From NCBI GenBank assembly GCA_973895155.1, contig OZ316896.1, forward strand, positions 5,952,001 through 6,016,000: 64,000 nucleotides of DNA, in the 5' to 3' direction. This DNA is from Marsupella aquatica (lineage: Eukaryota; Marchantiophyta). Made by a program: the position numbers and the translations under genes. Positions 56,552 through 64,000 of this stretch are shown piece after piece. The notes below the pieces were generated by a model. It did not search any database, was not told the DNA's origin, and was given only the letters and a program-made list of their open reading frames with translations. The first letter of the stretch is position 1. Every line of letters starts with the position of its first letter.

Positions 56552-57540
56552 CAAAAGTGCCCATTTCTTACATATTCTCATTTTCAATTCAGGTGGTTAC
56601 TCTCATTATGGATGTCTTCTGCAAGGTGGAATTCTCGGCAAAAGTCCCGAAACATACAGGATATGTTCCAATGACTTCCTCGGAGGATGCCCGCCATAAA
56701 TCGATGTTGAGTGTTTGCTACCCAAAAACTGATCCCAGTCCCAGGGCGGCTTTCGCAGGTTCCAATAGATTGTCAATTGGGTTCATGCAAGCCGTAATGG
56801 AGATCCTTTCTTTGCCAAAGGACATTGTCATTGACTGGACTGTTGGAGATGGAAGTGCTTTTGCCGCTGGGGAATACGCTGGGAGATTTGTTTTTGGTGT
56901 TGAAGATCGAGACATTCTTCATCTGTGTGCGCAAAGAACTTTGGCAAATGTGTTGGATAGACATGCCCAGAAGTTGAAAGGGGCCGCAGACCCGAAAAAT
57001 GATGATCCCAATGATGAAGGGTCGGATGATGAGTTCACCATCCCATGAGATGATCAGGGAGGACCTTCAGACGAGAAGGATGAATTCGACCTGGAGTAAA
57101 GCACTTGGCCTTTGATGTAGAACTCCCTATTTGGTGTTTTTCTTTTGTTTATAGAATTTTCGGATGTGTAGTATTGATCCGATTCTGGTGATTTCTTCAG
57201 TGATAGGCGTTCGGATTGGTTTTCGGAGGAGAGATTCCATCTTCGGAAAGAAATCGAGGATCATTTTCTTGTGACCCCTGAGAAGGGATTTGCGCTTCCA
57301 TGCTATCCTGAAAAGACTGCAAAGGAGGTTGATGAAGCGCCCGTCGTTTTGACTTGGGAGGGGAAAGGTCTGCGGTCAGTGAGGGGTGTTCGGAAAGCCC
57401 TTTACTGCCCTCAGTTCATAGATGATGAGGCTGGGACTGTAGCACAGTATGTTGACGGTTTGGCTGAGGAGACTGATAGGGAGTCCAGTAGCGATCCTAG
57501 TAATTCCTCAGATGATTTGGAATCAGAGGATTCTCAATGA

Positions 57541-57810
57541 CTCATGGTCAATTTCAGATGCAATCTCATTCCAGAAGATATTTGTCATACCAAAGTTTTA
57601 TTAAAGATGGATTGTGAATGGTTTTTTGACCTGGTTTTGTTGACAGTGATGATGCCTTTTCATTCAGTTCAGTGTAGTGAAGATCTTGATTTTTGAGTTT
57701 GTGAATATTTAAGTATCTGCATTTTCATTTTCCGTAACTGTTTCACAATATATATCGACAATCTTACTTGGGAATGCGCCTTAACTACCCTGAAGTTACG
57801 CACAAACTTG
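57541..57810. other. MULE 3' flank of the ParB-like gene
   Basis: AT-rich, probably 3' UTR and terminator of the plus-strand gene. No frame or motif stands out until the repeats at 57811. Confidence 0.5.
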
Positions 57811-57838
57811 CCTCGCTAGCATGCTGTCCTCGCTAGCA
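57811..57838 (+). promoter_or_regulatory. Paired CTCGCTAGC half sites near the MULE right end
   Basis: CCTCGCTAGCATG and, 17 bases on, CCTCGCTAGCA in direct orientation. A single CCTCGCTAGCATGG lies near the left end at 47514-47527 in the same orientation. Confidence 0.7.
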
Positions 57839-57871
57839 AAACTCCTGTTTGCTCGCACAATAGAATACCTC
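57836..57871 (-). repeat. MULE right terminal inverted repeat
   Basis: The reverse complement begins GAGGTATTCTATT and continues GTGCGAGCAAACAGGAG, matching the left end. Followed by the duplication CTTCTAGTG at 57872-57880. Confidence 0.88.
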
Positions 57872-57880
57872 CTTCTAGTG

Positions 57881-58927
57881 TATATGTTTGTCCAAGTGCT
57901 ATATAGTAACGATGGGGATGGAATCTCATTAAAACCTCCCCTAGTTTCTTTTGGGAGGAAAGAGTGTTCCCATCCCCCCTTCTTAGAGTGTATTGTAATG
58001 TAATTTATTGAGCCTATGGGGTAATATCTAAGTTGAAGTATATTGTGTCACCTAGTATGATAAATTGAACTACAGTTAGTAGTCTTGTAGAACTACTCGA
58101 TCAGATTAGGTTGTTTGTAAGACTAGCTGTAGTCGATGGGGTAAGTGTTGATGATGAATGAGCGTAGTTGTCACAATTCAAAGTAAAAGGAATTGAGATC
58201 CGCCGATAAATGACTTTGGATTGTAAGATCAGAGGTCAAAGGAATGGTTTGCATATATCAGGGATCGGAGGCGAAATTCATACCAAGCTCTTGTCTGTGT
58301 CTTTGTCCAGCTTTTAATTGGTAAATTAGTTGCTCCTGTGCGCCTGTTTGAAAGCCTTTGACTCATTGCACTTTAGCCTTGTTGGTGTAGTTTTGCTCTT
58401 GAAACCTGGAGTCTCTCTCATCTGAGTTCTTCATGCTTGGTTGAATCTAGTTTCCAATGAACTCTTTGATGAATGCCATTGCAGTCCCTCAATCCAATCA
58501 ATAATGTGTACATTTTGCTCTCTTGTTTCTCCCATTCATTTTATTCTTTGGCTTTGCTTGTAGCGTTGTTGTTGGCTTTTCAAAATATGGTTGTGGGATT
58601 GCTTTGCTTTCAAACAAATGTTGGTCCGAGTCACTAATAGATTCTGGCAGAAAAAAACAAACATAGTGCTCGCAACCTATAGTAAGTTGCGTTGTTTAGG
58701 TGGAGGCTGTTGTTTTTATCTTCTTGCTATGCAGCATCGGGTAGTAATAGGCTACATTACGTGTTAAAGTTGATTTTTATTCCTTGTTATCTGTTCCTGA
58801 GTCTGAAGTTCCTTGCATTGGTTTCCCATGTCCTCTATTTGATTCCTACAGCAATTTGAAAAGATTGTGCATGCCTATGGAGTGAGTTAGTTCTTGATGT
58901 ATTGCAGGTGGTAAGGATTTTGTGAAG
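57881..58927 (-). other. Copia 3' internal region, non-coding
   Basis: Copia DNA between the MULE and the end of RNase H. No reading frame is recognised. It would lie between pol and the 3' LTR before the MULE inserted. Confidence 0.5.
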
Positions 58928-60605
58928 TCAGAGCTTTGCATAATTATGCTGGCTTGGAATCCACTGGATGTCAATTGTCATCCCATGTTGCTCGTGAGAG
59001 AAAAAGAATTTAGGTGCAATGTGCTTAATCTGTTCCGCACATGCCCTGTTATCCTCAAATAGCATAGTTGAAGAGGTCAGTCTTGGCTTACCTGTGTGTT
59101 GGAGAACATGGTCTATAACATGGTGAAGCCATATACATTCACGGCTGGCCTCATACAATGCTAAAATCTCCTAATGGTTTGAAGAAGTTGTGGTTAGGGA
59201 TTGCTTTGTGCTCGTCTAGGAGATGGTTGTAGGGCCAATAAGAAGACATACCCTATATGAGATTTTGCGTCTGCTGGGTCTGAAAGGTAGCCTGCATCAA
59301 CGTATCAGTTATGTTACAATTATTCATGGCTGGGAAATGTAGTCCCATATTTGTAGTGCCATTTAAGGATTTGAATTTTTTTTAGGACATTCCAGTGGCG
59401 AATGGTTGGCTGAGAGTTGTGGCGTGCCAATAAATTCATAGCAAAAGCTATGTTAGGGCAAGTTTGATTTGCAATAAACATTAAGGCCCCTATTGCAGAT
59501 AGGTATGGCTTTTCGGAGCCAAGTAGTGGCTCCTCCTCCGTTCTTTAAATTTGGAAAATATCTTTTTCTCTATCCAATGCTTGCAGATCCATTGGTGATT
59601 CGACTGCTTTTGCTTTTTGCATGTTAAATTGCTTTAGCATTCTACGTGTGTATGTAGATTGATGGAGTAGTATTCCATCAGAAAGGTGTTCAAACTGTAG
59701 TCCAAGGTAGAAGGTAGTCTTGCCTAAATCTTGCATTTCAAATACGTGTTTTAGCAGCTTTATAGTTTCCAGCATTACCTTGCTAGTGTCAAATAAATTT
59801 AAGTTGTCCACGTATATGACTACAATTATGAACTCACTGCTTTCAAGTTTGATGAATAGGCATGGGGCGATGTCGGAATTCTTGAATCCCATAGCAAGCA
59901 TCTTAGCTTTAAAACGCTTGTACTAGGTCCGTCCACTCTGTTTAGCCCATACATAGAGCTCCCCCTGAATTGATTAAAAGAGTTGGCCATACAAAAGCTT
60001 GGGTTTTCTATAGATGCTCCCATTGACTATGGTAGTCAACTCTTTTAATTAATTCAGGGGGAGCTTCCATGTGTATAGTCGTATCTAAGTGACCGTATAA
60101 ATAGGCTGTAACAATATCCATCTGATGTATGGATAGTCTGTGATGGAGTGAAAAGGCTATGAGGTATTTGTATGTTATTATATCCATCACAAGGGAACCA
60201 GTCAGTTCATAGTCTCTTCCTGGGATTTGAGTGAATCCCTTGGCGACAAGATGGGCTTTATATCTCTTATGCATTGCGCTTTTTAATAAACATCCATTTA
60301 TACCCAATGAGGTGTGTATAAAATGAAACTGGAGTAATGGACCCAAAAACCTGATGTGAAATAAGGGAGTCCAATTCTGAGTTTATTGCCAGTTCCCAGT
60401 CTTGCCAATCAGGTTGTTGGAAAGCTTCAATAATCTTTATAAGATTAGGTAGGTCGTCCATTATCTCTTGTGAGATTTGAAATGCAAATTGATCATTTAA
60501 TGAAGTTTTTACTGAGTTGTCCCAAATGTGTCCGATATTGCTATAGTTGATTGCAATTTCCTCATTCTCAGTACTTGGTATTTGAGTAGGTGTAGCATTT
60601 ACCAA
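58928..60605 (-). pseudogene. Copia pol remnant: reverse transcriptase and RNase H
   Basis: Reading leftward from 60605: DWELAINSELDSLISHQVFG and GYKWMFIKKRNA, then AHLVAKGFTQIPGRDYE, HQMDIVTAYLYGHLDTTIHM (60267-60008). These are RVT_2 blocks. Further on come GFKNSDIAPCLFIK, FIIVVIYVDNLNLFDTSK with YVDN in place of the catalytic YVDD, and FYLGLQFEHLSDGILLHQ (59901-59545). RNase H (59158-58928) shows YEASRECIWLHHVI, FEDNRACAEQIKHIAPKFFF and IDIQWIPSQHN. Several frame changes separate these pieces. The missing second Asp and the frameshifts make the enzyme inactive. Confidence 0.88.
59957..60065. repeat. Inverted repeat inside copia pol
   Basis: Arms of 29 bases at 59957-59985 and 60037-60065 with one mismatch, separated by 51 bases. 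Each arm contains AGCTCCCCCTGAATT in opposite orientation. The right arm encodes part of the reverse transcriptase (PPELIKR), so the left arm appears to be an inverted copy inserted during decay. Confidence 0.85.
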
Positions 60606-60634
60606 TGGGGTGGCCTTGAAAGGTACTTCTCCCC

Positions 60635-61396
60635 CTATTGCTGCCTCTGCCTAGGAATGGGTTTTCGTATCCATTTTGCTGTCGGGTTCTGCTGAGTATT
60701 GAAGTGCAATTTTGGGGTCAGTTGTGGGGGTAGAGTTCCAGGGAGTCTCTCCTTTGTATTCTGCTGCAACAAAATCTGATGTTTTTTGGATAGCAACATG
60801 TGAGCAATAAGTTCAGAGTATTTAGTAAAGTTCATATTCCTGTATAGCGTCGATAGTTTCAGATTTGTGGAATGAAATGTGGACAATGTTTTTTTCTATT
60901 TGCTCTTCATCTCCCACCAGATGTCCATAGATTGCCAGTTGGGAGACAATCTAAACAATTTGTTGTTGTAATCTGCGATTGTTTTGTGGTCCTAAACTTG
61001 AAGGTTGACCCAATCATGCCTGCCTGCAGGGAGAAAAATTGTTCGTGTATGATCAAACCTGGAATGAAGCTCATCCCATAAGAGGCGGGGGTTATATTCA
61101 TTCATATACTGTCGTTTAGGGGATTGGCTAGTTGATGCCTAATTAGGATTAGTGCTTGGGCCTTTTGCTGTAGAGTTGGGCCATTACTATTGTTTTAGGG
61201 GATTGACTAGTTGATGTCTAATTAGGATTAGTGCTTGGGCCTTTTGCTGTAGAGTTGGGCCATTGTCTGTTAAAATTGCATCTTGTAAATTCTTTGAGGC
61301 GAGATGTACCTTGATGTCTAATGACCATGAAAGGTAATTGGAGCCATCAATGTGTAATGCTTGAAAGTGAATGTTCTCAATGGTATTATTTGCCAT
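60635..61396 (-). pseudogene. Copia gag remnant (UBN2-type)
   Basis: Starts at ATG 61396 with MANNTIENIHFQALHIDGS, NYLSWSLDIKVHLASKNLQD. A 79-base tandem duplication (copies centred on 61118 and 61197) repeats LQQKAQALILIRHQL and shifts the frame. Beyond it LWDELHSRFDHTRTIFLPAG and RHDWVNLQV (about 61090-60990) continue the UBN2 capsid-like domain. The segment 60886-60635 (LSTLYRNMNFTKYSELIAHM) gives its end. No zinc knuckle, protease or integrase follows; reverse transcriptase begins directly at 60605. Confidence 0.85.
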
Positions 61397-61839
61397 TGTC
61401 TTTATTCCAATGATATGGGTCCTTGGTTATGTAATCCCTATTGATTTTGTGGTGTGCACCTTCCCCACTTGGGATTAATGAATCTTCAAATTTCTTGTGG
61501 AAAAAATGGTTAGGGAGGAGAGTAATTATCTAGTGTGATCTCAATTTGTAGATCAGACGTATTCTTGGTGTAGTTTAATCAATGTGAGGAGATGAGGCCC
61601 TCATGAATCAATTTGGATCTTGCCTTTCTGGTCCATTCCTAGGCTCACTGAACTTTGGGAGGGGAAAATGAATCACACTAAAGGGCACTCCATGCTCCGA
61701 GCATAGAACCTCAATTCCTTATGTGATTGGGGCCTTTCCAAATCTGCCTTTCCTAATTAGGGATTGCAAAAGAATTTCTGCCACATTGGGATGTTGTTGC
61801 CTCGTTCTATCCCTCTCTAAAAAAATTGCTAGAGCTATT
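61397..61839 (-). other. Copia leader between primer site and gag
   Basis: About 440 bases of untranslated leader in element orientation; normal for copia elements. No conserved frame. Confidence 0.6.
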
Positions 61840-61852
61840 CACGCTGATAACG
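61840..61852 (-). other. Copia primer binding site
   Basis: On the minus strand CGTTATCAGCGTG directly follows the LTR end (...TTCAACA). TTATCAGCG resembles the initiator Met-tRNA-type site (TATCAGAGC) of plant copia elements, with two differences. Confidence 0.7.
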
Positions 61853-61983
61853 TGTTGAATACTACTGATCTTCTTCTCATTCATGTGGGTAATATATACA
61901 TGGAGGTAGTTAGAGAAGTGGTGGTTGTAGTAAGTACCTATGGTTACCATGGTCTAAGGTAGACTTATCCTTGGGTTATAACA
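61853..61983 (-). repeat. Copia 5' LTR (right copy)
   Basis: 131 bases starting TGTTGAATACT and ending TTATAACA on the plus strand. Outside lies CTTTC (61984-61988), equal to the left flank. Confidence 0.93.
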
Positions 61984-64000
61984 CTTTCAATTTAATGGAC
62001 ACAATTTGGTCCCTCCTTTTCCAGATTTTGTAAGCAAACAAAAGTGAGAAAAAGATGGACAAACATATTATAGTAGTTAGATATGGTGTAATTTTGATTA
62101 TGTGTTATTGTAGTCTACTTATGAATCAAAATTTTGGTTTCAAGTTGGGATATATTTTGAGTATTTAATCATAATTGAGAGAGTGGTAAATTGCTCAAGA
62201 TATATTATGCTTCATAATTGAGAGTGGATAGAAAATGGTTCAATTTTCATTAGTTTTGTATTTTGATTGCAAAACCATTATAGATTGTGCATTGTTTTTT
62301 ATATTGCTTCTTTCAATATGGATTTTCAAATCTGTAATGCATTATCTTTTGGCAAGGTTTATTTCCCACTAAGTTGAAAAATTTGGTCATTATTGTTATC
62401 TGGTTTGAGCCAGAGGATGAGGAAAATCCCTTTGATTTTATGTGAAAGTTATTTGAATTGGGGTTTAGTGAGATTTTGAGTTAGAGATGGAAAATAATGC
62501 GACTAAACAAAAATGATATATAAGTCATATAGAGGGCTTAAAAGATTTTAAAGAAGAGAGAGTTTGATTTATTGAGGGCAACACGTGGCTTTTTGAAATT
62601 ATTCAAAAATGAGATTAAAGAAATTATGAAGGAAGTAGAGGGAGACTAACTTAGTTGACCCCCAGAGGTATGAGTTTGGGTTGAAAGGAAGCCAAAAGAA
62701 AATTGAATCAAAGACAAGCTTACTTGGGCAGATGCCCGGGCAGATGAAATTAAGAATAAGGGAATAAAGTCCACAAGGCTTCTAAAAAAACATGATAAAA
62801 ATGTTGGTGGATAAAAGAGGAACCAGGACAAACTAGAACATTTGTGGAGAGACAGAAAAGCCAACACAAAAGCCACACGTTGAACAATCAGATGAATTGA
62901 CTCACCTCTACCCGACTTGTAAAATGAATGTTGGAGTTTATTGTACATCTCAAAATGGATATTACAAGTTTTTGTTTGTTTAAGCAAAAACATTTGAAAT
63001 TTAACTTAGTAAGACTATGAGATGAAATGAGTAATCACATGTACCTTTTTATGGGATTGGCAAATTTACCCTAAGTGCCCAAGGCAAAATAGGAAACGCA
63101 AATCAAGACAAAGAACTACCATGAATATTTATGTTACAAGATAAAAGAAGCACAATGATGAATGAAGTTATGTTTAGATTGTTTTGGCAAAACCATGGAC
63201 CACAATTGAGCTAGCTTTGGACCTTGCCTGATCGGATACCCAAGACCCCACTGATGGCCAATAAAAACTACAAAGTTTTTGGTAATCTCTAGAACTTGAG
63301 TAAAACATATAAAGACTACTCTAAGCCCTTAATTTGAAACAAAACTTTTATGTGCATGTAGGTCTGATTTAGAATAAATATCTTACAGACAAAATATGAA
63401 AAACTATCTTTTGAATGCATGGTGTAACATTTTATTTCACACAAATGAATTGTATGTGGATATATAGAAACTTTGCATGATAATATGCTAAACTGACTTT
63501 AACAAAAAGTTATGTCATCTACAGATTTGTTTGGATTATTTCAGAGTTATTCAAAAATATTTGACCATTATCATTTGTTATATTTTTCACATCAACATAC
63601 TAATTTACAGAAATTGATAGCTATGTCATGGCAGTAAAATTGTTACTTTTGACCAGTGGAAAGAGTGTTGTGGGCAAGAAGCTTTCTCACTATGCACCAA
63701 CCCCATCATTAAATTTGTTGATTCCTTTATTGCTCACCTAAGTAGTTTGATGGTTAATCTTCTATCTTTGCTCTCTTTAACTCATGTTTTCTACAATATT
63801 TACTATAAAACAAATATATCTATCATTATTTTCATTTGCTTTTATTGCCCTTGTTGCTCCCACTATGCTCAGTAATGAATATCATGTCTATGACTAGCCT
63901 AATACCCATGCGGTGCACAAAATATTTTGAGGTGAGAGCAGGATGTTGAGGAGTGGCAAAGATGTTGAGGCCACGGAGATGCCAAGGAGAGGGCAAGGTT
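61984..64000. other. AT-rich flank, no gene
   Basis: Two kilobases of AT-rich sequence with short frames only; the longest (62646-62993, minus) has no family resemblance. At 63894-63930 the phrase CCTAATACCCATGCGGTGCA leads into GAGG/GATGTTGAGG repeats at the window end. It resembles the phrases that precede the AAAAGATGTC repeats at 45090 and 46399. Confidence 0.5.

Larger units (their letters stand above)
53381..57540 (+). pseudogene. ParB-like and DNA-methyltransferase-like fusion gene in the MULE
   Basis: A spliced gene. The frame opens at 53381; ATG 53576 (MEPLSSPESLSS) is a likely start. A ParB/sulfiredoxin-like region follows: IVRSLQTNSIVIETLKNEF, then FCVFDGNHRLYSWMQL and YHPRVVCRIFKGD, with the DGNHR nucleotide-binding motif of that fold. 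An intron near 54290-54371 (donor unclear) leads to a long helical middle part (LTQCHVENSWVLEAERVHK). Phase-clean introns 55733-55817 and 56501-56592 precede the methyltransferase-like part: VMRPMLADDGYVAVLHSSDY, and DWTVGDGSAFAAGEYAGRFV then FGVEDRDIL, resembling motif I of N4/N6 enzymes. Intron 57096-57200 leads to an acidic tail ending at 57540. No DPPY/NPPW catalytic motif is visible. In-frame stops at 53963 (TGA), 55033 (TAG) and 57046 (TGA) suggest a decayed copy. It may instead be only a distant relative of these families. Confidence 0.65.
47421..57871. mobile_element. 10.45-kb Mutator-like element (MULE) with ParB-like/methyltransferase-like cargo
   Basis: The ends form imperfect terminal inverted repeats of about 35 bases sharing the core GTGCGAGCAAACAG (47434-47447 and, inverted, 57845-57858). 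They are flanked by the 9-bp duplication CTTCTAGTG. Inside are a small plus-strand ORF (48169-48597), a minus-strand MURA-type transposase (52899-49190), and a divergently transcribed plus-strand gene (53381-57540) with ParB-like and methyltransferase-like regions. Palindromes of the type GCTAGCGANNTCGCTAGC are scattered in its non-coding parts. It inserted into the copia element. Several in-frame stops suggest that this copy is defective. Confidence 0.9.
47206..61983 (-). mobile_element. Ty1/copia LTR retrotransposon, split by a MULE and internally deleted
   Basis: Two direct repeats of about 131 bases start TGTTGAATACT and end GGGTTATAACA at 47206-47337 and 61853-61983. CTTTC lies outside both (47201-47205 and 61984-61988), a 5-bp target duplication. 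The coding strand is minus: primer site next to the right LTR, gag at 61396 and leftward, reverse transcriptase 60605-59545, RNase H to 58928, and a purine-rich tract next to the left LTR. Protease and integrase are not found between gag and reverse transcriptase, so a deletion is likely. The two LTRs differ by about five substitutions and two small indels. The MULE at 47421-57871 sits only 74 bases inside the left (3') LTR. Confidence 0.92.

Noticed and set aside
53960-57050. Stop codons repaired by U-to-C RNA editing
   Set aside because: Such editing is known for organelle transcripts of hornworts, lycophytes and ferns, not nuclear transposons. Decay is more likely.
48598-58000. The palindromes as restriction sites of the methyltransferase-like protein (restriction-modification)
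   Set aside because: No endonuclease gene is visible and 18-base arms are longer than usual for methylase targets; binding by a dimeric protein is preferred.

Overview
The window reads as nuclear DNA of a plant (streptophyte) with a large genome crowded with transposons. The signs are GT-AG introns, plant-type LINEs with a DUF4283-like and zinc-knuckle ORF1, a CACTA element with a tnp2/DUF4218/DUF4216 transposase, a Mutator-like element (MULE), a Ty1/copia element with a Met-tRNA-type primer site, and a short TTTAGGG telomere-like run. I cannot name the species. I see no rRNA, tRNA, CRISPR array or bacterial operon. Almost every recognisable coding region belongs to a mobile element or is a broken copy.

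Layout. (1) 0.3-3.9 kb: a small coiled-coil ORF, then a spliced but broken gene of a DDE-like family (SDG...HGK...DGEGG motifs). (2) 3.9-5.1 kb: a satellite of ACTTCAAGT/AAGTACTT words with three higher-order units. (3) 5.4-6.2 kb: an intronless, frameshifted copy of ribosomal protein eS1 (RPS3A). (4) 8.5-39.8 kb: a 74-bp minisatellite split by two LINEs. LINE-A (9145-31502) is itself split by a 16.6-kb CACTA element (11449-28044). LINE-B (31623-39052) has an 18-bp target duplication. (5) The CACTA element carries its transposase, a second TnpA-like multi-exon gene, and a block absent from ordinary CACTA elements: an EDM2-type PHD protein, a two-BRCT region and an F-box-like ORF. (6) 40.3-43.0 kb, minus strand: a decayed gene with coiled coil and a RING-like Cys/His cluster. 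(7) 47206-61983: a copia element on the minus strand with 131-bp LTRs and TSD CTTTC. It is split by a 10.45-kb MULE (47421-57871, 9-bp TSD CTTCTAGTG). (8) 62-64 kb: AT-rich DNA without genes.

The MULE is the most unusual part. It has a divergent pair of genes: a minus-strand MURA-type transposase (GCM/WRKY-like Cys/His cluster, DDE region, SWIM finger) and a plus-strand spliced gene. The plus-strand gene joins a ParB/sulfiredoxin-like DGNHR domain to a region resembling an N4/N6 DNA methyltransferase (DWTVGDGSAFAAGE...GRFVFGVE). About nine copies of a palindrome, consensus GCTAGCGANNTCGCTAGC, lie in its introns, promoter and intergenic DNA, and I noticed none outside it. My inference is a transposon-borne DNA-marking or anti-silencing module with its own binding sites. 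The present copy has in-frame stops and is probably not active as it stands.

In time order the nest reads: minisatellite, then LINE-A and LINE-B, then CACTA inside LINE-A. Separately, copia inserted first and the MULE inserted inside it.
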